Positions 1-5,358 of a stretch of 5,358 nucleotides of DNA are shown in pieces (position 1 is the first letter of the stretch; every line of letters begins with the position of its first letter). Under the pieces are notes generated by a model. The model had not been told where the DNA came from. It made no database searches and worked only from the letters and a program-made list of their open reading frames with translations. The translations under genes were made by a program, and so were the position numbers. The stretch covers positions 1 to 5,358 of the forward strand of contig PKTO01000366.1 of assembly GCA_002869095.1 (NCBI GenBank). The letters run 5' to 3'. Source of the stretch: Clostridiales bacterium. GTDB taxonomy: Bacteria; Bacillota; Clostridia; Peptostreptococcales; BM714.

Positions 1-98
1 AACCGGGCAGCGCCATAGTCATAAGCGTCAGGGGCTCGAGACTTGTTCTGGGCAATGGGATAAGCGAAAAAATTGAAGTGAGAAATTTGGAAAAATAG
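1..98 (+). CDS. feoA: FeoA-family protein, C-terminal fragment (5' end outside window)
   Basis: The frame read from base 3 gives 31 residues ending in a TAG at 96-98. It starts PGSAIVISVRGSRLVLGNG and ends in IEVRNLEK. This matches the end of FeoA, a small SH3-like beta-barrel protein of about 75 residues in the cytosol that works with the FeoB ferrous-iron transporter: the family typically ends with a strand of the type 'G-x-P-I-x-I-x-V-R-G' followed by an 'LAL' strand and a short 'I-x-V' strand. The stop codon overlaps the ribosome binding site of feoB, and the gap to feoB is 10 bases, so the two are surely one transcript. Only the last 40% or so is present, so nothing can be said about its start or promoter. 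The assignment rests on the short C-terminal pattern and on its position directly before feoB. Confidence 0.85.
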   Translation, partial: PGSAIVISVRGSRLVLGNGISEKIEVRNLEK

Positions 99-108
99 GA
101 GTAGGCAA

Positions 109-2115
109 ATGGATAAACAGATAAAGGTGGCGCTTGCCGGAAATCCAAACAGTGGAAAAACGACTCTGTTCAATGAACTGACCGGTGCCAGGCATTATGT
201 AGGGAATTGGCCGGGAGTTACTGTCGAGAAGAAGGAAGGCGGATTCAAGCACGGTGAAGAAAACATTCTTTTGACCGACCTTCCGGGAATCTACAGCATT
301 TCTCCCTATACCATGGAGGAAATAGTAACAAGAAAATACATCATCGACGAAAAGCCTGATGTGATACTCAATATAGTCGATGCTTCAAACCTCGAGAGGA
401 ATCTTTACCTTACAATACAATTGATTGAAATGGGAAGACCTGTTGTAATCGCACTCAACATGATGGACATTGTTGAGAAAAAAGGCATAGGCATAGATGT
501 CGAGGCGCTTTCAAAAAAATTGAATGCTCCTGTTGTGCCTATAACTGCTTCAAAAATGGGCGAAAAAGGCCAACTTCTTGATGCTGTCATAGAAACTGCA
601 AAAAAATCGGATGGATACTATCCGATTGAAGTGGATTACGGTCAGGATATAGAGAAAAATATAATAGAAACGCATAAACTTATAGACCATTTGGCATGCC
701 TGGGCAGGTTCAACCACAGATGGCTTTCTTTGAGGGTCATCGAAGAGGACATAGAAATAATGAACCTGATGGGGTCCGGGCAAAAGGCCTACCTTAATCC
801 GGAAAACAGCCACGGCGAAAGATACGAAGAATTGATTGTCAAAAAAAAGTATGAATTCATAAACAAACTCGTTGACGCGGTAGTTGTCGACAAGAGCCGG
901 GACAAGGAAACGGTTTCAGATAAAATAGACAAAATAGCAATGAACAGATACCTCGGATTGCCTATATTCATATTGATAATGATGGGTGTTTTCGCATTCA
1001 CATTCGATGTGGTTGGAAACAGGCTCCTCGATCTGGTTGATGTGTTCTTTTCGGAAATACTGGCAAACGCGGCATTTGATTGGCTGACGGGAGCAGGCGT
1101 TTCGGAATGGCTCATATCGCTTGTGGTGGAGGGAGTAATCGGCGGAGTCGGGGGAATATTGGTATTTCTGCCGAATATAGCAACACTTTTCTTTGCTATA
1201 TCCATTTTGGAAGACAGCGGATACATGGCAAGAGTCGCTTTTATAATGGACAGGACAATGAGGCGAATAGGTTTGTCAGGGAAGGCATTCATTCCAATGG
1301 TGCTGGGCTTCGGTTGCAATGTTCCGGCAATAATGAGCACCCGCACACTCGAGAACAAACAGGACAGAATGACGGCGATACTGATAAATCCTTTCATATC
1401 ATGTTCAGCCAGGCTGCCTGTATATACACTGTTTGCATCGGCTTTTTTCCCAAGGAACAAGGCTTTGGTGGTCTTTTCGCTTTATTTCATAGGAATAGCG
1501 GTTGCCGTAACAGTTGCATTTGTATTCAAGAGGACCTTCTTCAAGAGCGAGCCCATACCGCTTCTTATTGAGCTGCCGCCCTACAGGATACCGACCGCCA
1601 AAGGAATCGGAATCCATGTATGGGAAAGGGTCAAGGAGTTCATTGTAAAGGCGGGGACTTTGATATTCGCCGCTTCAATAGTGATATGGTTTTTGCTGAA
1701 TTACAATTTTGCAGGTCCGGCAGCCTTTACCGACAGCTTTGCTGCATCAGTCGGAAAGTTTTTGGCTCCAATGTTTGCCCCTTTGGGCTTCGGAAACTGG
1801 AGGGCTGCGCTTTCCCTTTTGACAGGCGTAGTTGCAAAGGAAGTAATAGTAAGCAACATGTCGATTGCATATGGAGCGGGAGCGGGCAGCGGAGCCAGCC
1901 TTGCCGATGCGCTATCGGCCTCGTTCACTTCGCTCAGTGCCTACAGCTTTATGGTTTATGTGCTTCTTTACATTCCGTGCATAGGAGTGATAAGCGTAAT
2001 AAAAAAAGAAACCGGGTCATGGAAATGGACGGGCTTTTCAATAGTCTATCAATTGACATTGGCTTGGGTCATAGCTTTTGGAGTATACCAAATCGGCAGT
2101 TTGTTTGTCGGATAG
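109..2115 (+). CDS. feoB: Ferrous iron transport protein B (FeoB), complete
   Basis: This 668-residue protein takes up Fe(II) across the cytoplasmic membrane. It has an N-terminal GTPase domain with G1 GNPNSGKT (residues 11-18), the G2 threonine in PGVTV (T38), G3 DLPG (57-60), G4 NMMD (117-120) and a G5-like TASK (146-149). A helical GDI-like region of about 100 residues follows, then the membrane part from about residue 282. The membrane part carries the family motifs LEDSGYMAR (from 367), GFGCNVPA with C403, SCSARLPVY with C432, and a late YIPC with C624 followed by a KKETGSWKW stretch. The length is typical of clostridial FeoB, which is shorter than the 773-residue E. coli protein. The start is set by AGGAG at 97-101, seven bases upstream. 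It lies between feoA and the gene for a FeoB-associated small protein, so this is a complete Feo module. No missing key residue was seen. Confidence 0.98.
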   Translation: MDKQIKVALAGNPNSGKTTLFNELTGARHYVGNWPGVTVEKKEGGFKHGEENILLTDLPGIYSISPYTMEEIVTRKYIIDEKPDVILNIVDASNLERNLYLTIQLIEMGRPVVIALNMMDIVEKKGIGIDVEALSKKLNAPVVPITASKMGEKGQLLDAVIETAKKSDGYYPIEVDYGQDIEKNIIETHKLIDHLACLGRFNHRWLSLRVIEEDIEIMNLMGSGQKAYLNPENSHGERYEELIVKKKYEFINKLVDAVVVDKSRDKETVSDKIDKIAMNRYLGLPIFILIMMGVFAFTFDVVGNRLLDLVDVFFSEILANAAFDWLTGAGVSEWLISLVVEGVIGGVGGILVFLPNIATLFFAISILEDSGYMARVAFIMDRTMRRIGLSGKAFIPMVLGFGCNVPAIMSTRTLENKQDRMTAILINPFISCSARLPVYTLFASAFFPRNKALVVFSLYFIGIAVAVTVAFVFKRTFFKSEPIPLLIELPPYRIPTAKGIGIHVWERVKEFIVKAGTLIFAASIVIWFLLNYNFAGPAAFTDSFAASVGKFLAPMFAPLGFGNWRAALSLLTGVVAKEVIVSNMSIAYGAGAGSGASLADALSASFTSLSAYSFMVYVLLYIPCIGVISVIKKETGSWKWTGFSIVYQLTLAWVIAFGVYQIGSLFVG

Positions 2116-2120
2116 GAGGG
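2114..2120 (+). promoter_or_regulatory. Ribosome binding site overlapping the feoB stop codon
   Basis: AGGAGGG begins within the feoB TAG (2113-2115) and lies four bases before the ATG at 2125. It supports the existence of the small downstream gene and its co-translation with feoB. Confidence 0.8.
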
Positions 2121-2124
2121 TTCG

Positions 2125-2310
2125 ATGGGACAGATTCTTACATTGGCTATAGCGGCGGCTTTAATATCGTATGCCGCATATGTCATATGGAAAAATATCA
2201 ATAGAGTTAAAAAGGGCCAGTGCCCTGGAGGTTGCGGAAACTGCGCAAAGTCCTGCGGATACAGAGAAGAAAATTCAAAAGGCGGTGGCGAGGGTGATGA
2301 CGATTTATAA
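2125..2310 (+). CDS. FeoB-associated Cys-rich membrane protein
   Basis: This is a 61-residue protein with one N-terminal membrane segment (about residues 4-22, LTLAIAAALISYAAYVIW), a short basic patch (R27, K29, K30), and a cysteine cluster C33-x3-C37-x2-C40-x3-C44. A hydrophilic, acidic tail ending in EGDDDL follows. That architecture, and a place directly after feoB, match the FeoB-associated Cys-rich membrane protein family of Gram-positive bacteria. Members are thought to assist the Feo complex, in a role comparable to that of FeoC in enterobacteria, but their biochemical function is not established. The spacing of the four cysteines would suit binding a metal or an iron-sulfur cluster; this is inference. 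The gene starts nine bases after feoB with an AGGAGGG site. Its last 14 bases overlap the start of the downstream hydrolase gene. Confidence 0.93.
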   Translation: MGQILTLAIAAALISYAAYVIWKNINRVKKGQCPGGCGNCAKSCGYREENSKGGGEGDDDL

Positions 2311-3262
2311 GCCCCAGAGAATTTTCACGAACGCGCACATTAATACTGTTTATCATTCACAGGTCCTAAATGTTTCGGACCTGATTTATGCGCGAAAAAG
2401 GTTTGAGCTCGAAGACGGGGATTTTTTGGATCTTGATTGGTCGTGTGTCGGAGGCAAGTCCATTGCCGTAATTCTCCACGGCTTGGAATCGAGCGCAGGC
2501 AGGCCTTACATGAAGGGAATGGCTAAAGCGTTGAACGACTCGGGTATTGACGCATTGTGCGTGAATTTCAGGGGCTGCGGAGGTCAGCCCAACAGGCTCT
2601 TGCGTTTTTACCACAGCGGCGACACAGGGGATGTGAGGCAAATCATAAGCCATGTGTCCGAAAAAATGGATTATGAAAATATTTTCATGGTGGGGTTCAG
2701 CCTGGGGGCCAATGTTCTTCTGAAGTTTCTTGGTGAAGAGGGGACAAATGCGCTGGGCGGCTATGGGATTGCCAAGGCTGCCGCAGTATCTGTTCCGTGC
2801 GACCTTGCATCCGCTTCGAGAGCCTTGGATTCCCAAAAAAATATTGTATACAGGAAGAGGTTCCTGAAAAAACTCGGCAATACCCTGGAGAGAAAAAAAG
2901 AAACGCATCCCGGCGAAATAGACCTTTCCGGCTTCGAAAAGATAAGGACGCTGAAAGAATATGACGACATATACACTTCCGTGCTCCACGGATTCAGCGA
3001 TTCGGACGATTATTACAAAAAGGCGAGCTCGAAGCCCTACCTGCAGGAAATAAGGGTTCCGGCATTGATAATAAACGCTTTGGACGATCCATTTTTGGGG
3101 AAGGAATGCTACCCCGATGAAAATGCAAAAAGTGAAAGTGATTACATAGAATGGACAGTCACAAAGTTCGGTGGACATGTCGGATTTTCAAGGACAGGAA
3201 ATGGTCCGTTTTGGCATGAAGAAAGGATATGCGGCCATTTTACCGACTCTTTGGGCATTTGA
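2297..3262 (+). CDS. YheT-type alpha/beta-fold hydrolase
   Basis: This 321-residue protein belongs to the YheT group of alpha/beta hydrolases (relatives of eukaryotic ABHD1/ABHD3). Family marks are an N-terminal 'N-A-H-I-N-T' segment (12-17), HGLESS (61-66), NFRGCGGQPNR (90-100), YHSGDT (105-110), the nucleophile elbow GFSLG with S135, the acid region NALDDPF (D263 or D264), and GGHVGF with catalytic H294. The triad is therefore complete. Substrates of bacterial YheT proteins are poorly known; esters or lipids are plausible. An open frame extends back to an ATG at 2171, but those 42 residues lie inside the Cys-rich gene in another frame and do not look like the family. ATG 2297 (or GTG 2294) gives the usual N-terminus and has AAAGGCGG at 2278-2285. 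The 14-base overlap suggests translational coupling to the Feo operon. Confidence 0.9.
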   Translation: MTIYKPQRIFTNAHINTVYHSQVLNVSDLIYARKRFELEDGDFLDLDWSCVGGKSIAVILHGLESSAGRPYMKGMAKALNDSGIDALCVNFRGCGGQPNRLLRFYHSGDTGDVRQIISHVSEKMDYENIFMVGFSLGANVLLKFLGEEGTNALGGYGIAKAAAVSVPCDLASASRALDSQKNIVYRKRFLKKLGNTLERKKETHPGEIDLSGFEKIRTLKEYDDIYTSVLHGFSDSDDYYKKASSKPYLQEIRVPALIINALDDPFLGKECYPDENAKSESDYIEWTVTKFGGHVGFSRTGNGPFWHEERICGHFTDSLGI

Positions 3263-3286
3263 ATCGAATCGCGCATGAAGCAAGAG

Positions 3287-3314
3287 TTTCCGCATAGGAT
3301 TTTTGTGGTATATT
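3287..3314 (+). promoter_or_regulatory. Candidate promoter for the VTT-domain gene (extended -10)
   Basis: A TATATT at 3309-3314 is preceded by TGG (3306-3308), giving an extended -10. A weak -35-like TTTCCG lies at 3287-3292, 16 bases upstream. It falls in the 85-base gap after the hydrolase gene, which suggests the VTT gene can be transcribed separately. The -10 sits inside the inverted repeat TTGTG-N7-CACAA (3303-3319). The promoter is predicted by eye only. Confidence 0.45.
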
Positions 3315-3319
3315 CACAA
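3303..3319. repeat. Operator-like inverted repeat over the candidate -10
   Basis: TTGTG (3303-3307) and CACAA (3315-3319) are perfect inverted arms of 5 bases separated by 7 bases. The spacer contains most of the TATATT -10 element. A dimeric regulator bound here would block RNA polymerase. The arms are short, so chance cannot be excluded. Confidence 0.4.
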
Positions 3320-3347
3320 TATAAGATTCGATTGGAGGATTGCTCAA

Positions 3348-3968
3348 ATGGATGCGTTGACAGGTTTCATCAGGGAGGCCATGACATATATTTCCGAGGA
3401 AAATCTTGTAGCTGCCATCGAGTATTTGAGGGGATTCGGTTTTATATTGGGAATCGGTCTTGTTTCCGTTGAAGCCTTCCTTCCCTTTCTCCCCTTGGTT
3501 CTTTTTGTAACCGTAAATGTGTTTGTGTTCGGTTTTGTTTTGGGGTACATATATTCATGGGTGGGGACATCCGCAGGGACCATACTCGTTTTTTTGCTTT
3601 TGCGAAATTTCGGAAGTCATGGACTTTTCAATAAAATTTATGCAAACGATAAAACTGCCGACAGGCTGGTGAAGATAAGGGAAAGGGGGTTTGCGCCTTT
3701 TTTTCTATTGTATTGTTTTCCATTCACCCCGAGCTTTCTGGTTTCATTCATAGCGGCTTTGTCGGATTTGTCGACTGAACGCTTTGTTGCCGCTACGCTG
3801 GCAGGCAAACTCGTCATGATTTTTTTCCTCAGCATAATAGGGTACAATTTCAAGGCCATGTATGACGATCCCGTGCGTTCCATATTTTTAATGACCCTTA
3901 TGCTGTTCATAGGGTATGTGGCGAAGGTTATGCTTGAAAGATACGAAAAGAAGCACTACAAATTGTAG
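3348..3968 (+). CDS. TVP38/TMEM64 (VTT-domain) family integral membrane protein
   Basis: This 206-residue polytopic membrane protein has the VTT/DedA-like (SNARE-associated) pattern. It shows a buried acidic and proline segment EAFLPFLP (42-49), a glycine-rich stretch GFVLGYIYSWVGTSAGT (62-78) with R86 and G89 after it, a polar linker rich in charged residues (about 95-114), and FPFTPS (124-129), which corresponds to the second re-entrant proline motif. Hydrophobic segments cover about 30-90, 117-135, 145-165 and 178-195. DedA and TMEM64 relatives have been linked to lipid scrambling, undecaprenyl-phosphate recycling and membrane homeostasis; the substrate of this protein is unknown. An in-frame ATG at 3303 is possible, but ATG 3348 is preferred because GGAGG lies at 3334-3338, nine bases upstream, and because the ATG at 3303 would lie upstream of the likely transcription start. 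It is followed at once by a terminator. Confidence 0.88.
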   Translation: MDALTGFIREAMTYISEENLVAAIEYLRGFGFILGIGLVSVEAFLPFLPLVLFVTVNVFVFGFVLGYIYSWVGTSAGTILVFLLLRNFGSHGLFNKIYANDKTADRLVKIRERGFAPFFLLYCFPFTPSFLVSFIAALSDLSTERFVAATLAGKLVMIFFLSIIGYNFKAMYDDPVRSIFLMTLMLFIGYVAKVMLERYEKKHYKL

Positions 3969-3970
3969 AC

Positions 3971-4021
3971 GGCAAAAAACTCCCGAAAGAGAATGCTCTT
4001 GCGGGAGTTTTTTCTTTTGCC
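3971..4021. terminator. Bidirectional rho-independent terminator between convergent genes
   Basis: AACTCCCG (3978-3985) pairs with CGGGAGTT (4002-4009), and AAGAG (3987-3991) with CTCTT (3996-4000), leaving one A/G mismatch and a 4-base loop AATG. The stem is flanked by six A on the left (3974-3979) and six T on the right (4008-4013), and outer GGCAAAA/TTTTGCC arms are also complementary. It lies between the VTT gene stop (3968) and the lysR stop (4026), so it can end transcription from both sides. Confidence 0.93.
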
Positions 4022-4025
4022 GCTT

Positions 4026-4922
4026 TTAATGGTCAACTTTGTCCAATACGAAGTTCTTGAAAGCTTCCGCGAGAGGAGAAAGGGCGATTGACTTGTTGTA
4101 GACAAAATAAAAGTCTCTGCTTATATTCATCCCTCTTACAGGAATGCGTATGACCGAGCCTTCTTCAAGGTCTTTTTGCACCACATTCCTTGAAAGAAAA
4201 GTAAGGCCCATGTCCTTCTTGAGGCATTCGACAATGGTTCTGTTGTTTTCAATCAAAGCGCTTACGGAAAGGTCGGACAAAGACAGCCCGTGTAAATCCA
4301 GGGCGTCCTCGAGGGCCTTCCTTGTTCCTGAGCCCTTTTCACGCAATATGAACTTGAAGGCTTTCAAATCCTCTGGAGAAATTTCTCCAAGCGATTTGTA
4401 CATTTCTGTCGGGGGAGCAGCCAATATTATTTCATCACTCATTATTCTGATATATTCCAGCTTTCCGGAATCAGCTTTTGAACCGACTATTCCGAAATTG
4501 ATTTCACCCTGAATGATTTTTTTAAGTATAATGCCCGAATCGTATTTTGAAATCCTGTAATTAACATCCGGGAAATATTCATTGAAAGACATGAGCATTC
4601 CGGGCAGCAAATGTTCTTCGGGAACAGAGCTTGCAGAAATCTCCAGAAGGCCCTCTATTTTTCCCTTGTAATCGTTAAGTGAATAAATCGCATAATCACG
4701 CTTGTTCAATATATCCACGGCGTATTTGTGAAGAATTGCGCCCGCCTCGGTAATATGGATTTTTTTTGAAGACCTGTTGATAAGGGTAGCGTTCAATTCA
4801 TATTCCAGGTTTTTTATGTGGGTGCTGATTGTGGGTTGTGTTATGTAAAGCGATTCTGCAGCCTTGGAAAAACTTTTATGTTTTGCAATGGCGACAAAAG
4901 CTTCCAGTTGCTTGAAATCCAT
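4026..4922 (-). CDS. LysR-family transcriptional regulator, similar to the selenium-metabolism-associated group
   Basis: This 298-residue protein has the normal LysR length. The N-terminal winged helix-turn-helix covers residues 1-60: FKQLEAFVAIAKHKSFSKAA, then the recognition helix QPTISTHIKNLE (29-40), then a wing ending at ITEAG (57-61). A linker helix (62-86) and a two-lobed effector domain from about residue 91 follow, with ASSVPEEHLLP (97-107) and LREKGSGTRK (193-202). From memory, the opening MDFKQLEAF, the KIEGLLEISAS stretch and the GSGTRK motif resemble LysR proteins encoded near selenium genes in clostridia; the subgroup is a tentative call, the family is certain. The start is fixed by AAAGGAGG on the - strand (4936-4929), six bases before the ATG. 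It is divergent from a 6-phosphogluconate dehydrogenase-like gene, which is a likely target, and may repress itself. Confidence 0.95.
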   Translation of the reverse strand: MDFKQLEAFVAIAKHKSFSKAAESLYITQPTISTHIKNLEYELNATLINRSSKKIHITEAGAILHKYAVDILNKRDYAIYSLNDYKGKIEGLLEISASSVPEEHLLPGMLMSFNEYFPDVNYRISKYDSGIILKKIIQGEINFGIVGSKADSGKLEYIRIMSDEIILAAPPTEMYKSLGEISPEDLKAFKFILREKGSGTRKALEDALDLHGLSLSDLSVSALIENNRTIVECLKKDMGLTFLSRNVVQKDLEEGSVIRIPVRGMNISRDFYFVYNKSIALSPLAEAFKNFVLDKVDH

Positions 4923-4939
4923 TGGAGCCCTCCTTTAAA

Positions 4940-4968
4940 TTGCGTCACCGTAAGTATATCACTATGAT
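4940..4968 (+). promoter_or_regulatory. Candidate promoter for the 6PGDH-like gene
   Basis: TTGCGT (4940-4945), a 17-base spacer and TATGAT (4963-4968, five of six consensus bases) form a plausible + strand promoter. The leader would be about 65 bases. Its -35 is weak, as expected of a gene needing an activator. It overlaps the lysR promoter in the opposite direction, so the two could not both hold polymerase at once. Confidence 0.4.
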
Positions 4969-4981
4969 TGAATCAAATTAA
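4953..4981 (-). promoter_or_regulatory. Candidate promoter for the LysR gene
   Basis: On the - strand a TATACT (4958-4953) with a preceding TGA (4961-4959) makes a good extended -10. A -35-like TTAATT (4981-4976) lies 17 bases upstream. The start of transcription would fall about 24 bases before the gene, leaving room for the strong ribosome binding site. The spacer contains the palindrome at 4965-4975. Confidence 0.5.
4965..4975. promoter_or_regulatory. Perfect palindrome, candidate LysR operator
   Basis: TGATT-G-AATCA is a perfect 5-1-5 palindrome. Extended two bases to 4977 it also fits the loose T-N11-A pattern of LysR binding sites. It overlaps the candidate -10 of the + strand gene and lies in the -35/-10 spacer of the lysR promoter, where binding would allow autorepression. 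Confidence 0.45.
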
Positions 4982-5024
4982 GGTTTTGAAGCGTATTTCT
5001 GAAAGCAAAGGGTAAAAAAAACAT

Positions 5025-5032
5025 AGGAGGTG
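5025..5032 (+). promoter_or_regulatory. Ribosome binding site of the 6PGDH-like gene
   Basis: AGGAGGTG, a near-perfect match to the 16S rRNA tail, lies seven bases before the ATG at 5040 and fixes the start of the gene. Confidence 0.85.
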
Positions 5033-5039
5033 GCTATAT

Positions 5040-5358
5040 ATGGAAATAGGATGGATAGGGCTGGGGAAAATGGGATGGAACCTTTGCTTGAATCTTTTGG
5101 ATTATGGATTCGACGTCACAGTATGCAAGAGGGACAATGAAAAGGCGAGAGAGATGGTTTCTTTCGGTGCCGGCATGGCTTTTGGCATTGAAGACATGGT
5201 TGGAAAATTGGACAAGCCCAGAATAATATGGATAATGGATACGCAAGGAATAGCTGTGGACGATATCATATATGAACTCGAAAAACATCTCGATGCCGGG
5301 GACTTGATAGTAGACGGCGGGAATTCACACTATAAGGACAGCATAAGACGTGCAAAGG
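5040..5358 (+). CDS. 6-phosphogluconate dehydrogenase-like protein, N-terminal part (3' end outside window)
   Basis: The 106 visible residues form most of a Rossmann NAD(P)-binding domain. They start MEIGWIGLGKMGWNL, with the dinucleotide motif G7-x-G9-x-x-G12, and reach DGGNSHYKDSIRR (92-104), the signature of decarboxylating 6-phosphogluconate dehydrogenases, which convert 6-phosphogluconate to ribulose 5-phosphate and CO2. The opening resembles the shorter, about 300-residue GntZ/YqeC-type enzymes. Two points differ from common members. The loop usually reading MVPAG or MVKAG is here M66-D-T-Q-G70, and the end of the second beta strand reads V-C-K-R-D (28-32) where NAD-type enzymes commonly have an acidic residue. 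The catalytic Lys and Glu lie beyond the window, so activity and exact substrate are not confirmed; a related beta-hydroxyacid dehydrogenase is possible. It is divergent from the LysR gene. Confidence 0.85.
   Translation, partial: MEIGWIGLGKMGWNLCLNLLDYGFDVTVCKRDNEKAREMVSFGAGMAFGIEDMVGKLDKPRIIWIMDTQGIAVDDIIYELEKHLDAGDLIVDGGNSHYKDSIRRAK

Larger units (their letters stand above)
3262..3333. repeat. 9-base inverted repeat bracketing the yheT-VTT gene gap
   Basis: AATCGAATC (3262-3270) is the perfect reverse complement of GATTCGATT (3325-3333), with 54 bases between. The left arm begins at the last base of the hydrolase stop codon, and the right arm abuts the GGAGG ribosome binding site of the VTT gene. 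In read-through RNA the arms could pair next to that site. Confidence 0.5.

Noticed and set aside
1..108. A search for a Fur or DtxR-type operator before feoB.
   Set aside because: This stretch is the coding end of feoA and the ribosome binding site of feoB; the operon promoter must lie upstream of the window.
789..1460. A 223-codon - strand open frame opposite feoB.
   Set aside because: It is the complement of the conserved FeoB membrane domain, has no ribosome binding site that stands out, and its composition is typical of an antisense shadow.
1080..2204. Two overlapping + strand open frames of 163 and 194 codons within feoB.
   Set aside because: They are shadow frames inside a fully convincing feoB; their translations are rich in Cys, Arg and Ser and resemble no protein.
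2171..2296. A 42-residue N-terminal extension of the YheT hydrolase from ATG 2171.
   Set aside because: It lies out of frame within the Cys-rich protein gene, has no family-like sequence, and the normal YheT N-terminus begins at about 2297, where a ribosome binding site is near.
2366..3178. A 270-codon - strand open frame opposite the hydrolase gene.
   Set aside because: It lies wholly opposite a gene with an intact catalytic triad and has no recognisable domain.
3260..3472. Open frame continuing about 70 codons past the TGA of the hydrolase, which could mean selenocysteine read-through.
   Set aside because: The hydrolase already has its full family length at the TGA, and the extension is an out-of-frame shadow of the VTT gene with no domain-like sequence and no evident hairpin after the TGA.

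Overview
The window looks like a piece of chromosome from a Gram-positive anaerobe of the Clostridia. The grounds are moderately low GC, strong AGGAGG-type ribosome binding sites, a FeoB of about 670 residues followed by its small Cys-rich partner, and a LysR regulator whose sequence resembles a group found in selenium-using clostridia. The genus cannot be fixed from this sequence; a relative of Peptoclostridium is a guess. Every gene carried whole looks intact. No mobile element, CRISPR array, tRNA or rRNA was seen, and no stretch longer than about 120 bases lacks a gene.

Positions 1-2310 hold a ferrous-iron uptake operon on the + strand: the tail of feoA, a complete feoB, and a 61-residue FeoB-associated Cys-rich membrane protein. 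The genes are only 9-10 bases apart, with ribosome binding sites that overlap or touch the preceding stop codons. A YheT-type alpha/beta hydrolase (2297-3262) starts inside the last codons of the Cys-rich gene, so it is probably co-transcribed and translationally coupled. The operon promoter, and any Fur or DtxR-type operator, would lie upstream of the window.

After an 85-base gap containing an extended -10 promoter candidate and two inverted repeats comes a TVP38/TMEM64 (VTT-domain) membrane protein at 3348-3968. A strong bidirectional hairpin terminator (3971-4021) separates it from a convergent LysR-family regulator on the - strand (4026-4922).

The regulator is divergent from a 6-phosphogluconate dehydrogenase-like gene (5040 onward, cut by the window edge). 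The 117-base gap between them holds two candidate promoters that overlap in opposite directions, and a perfect 11-base palindrome. This is the classic layout of a LysR regulator controlling itself and its neighbour. No undescribed system is evident. The observations most worth checking are the divergent control region, the atypical nucleotide-binding loop of the dehydrogenase, the operator-like repeat over the VTT-gene promoter, and the linkage of a YheT hydrolase to the Feo operon.
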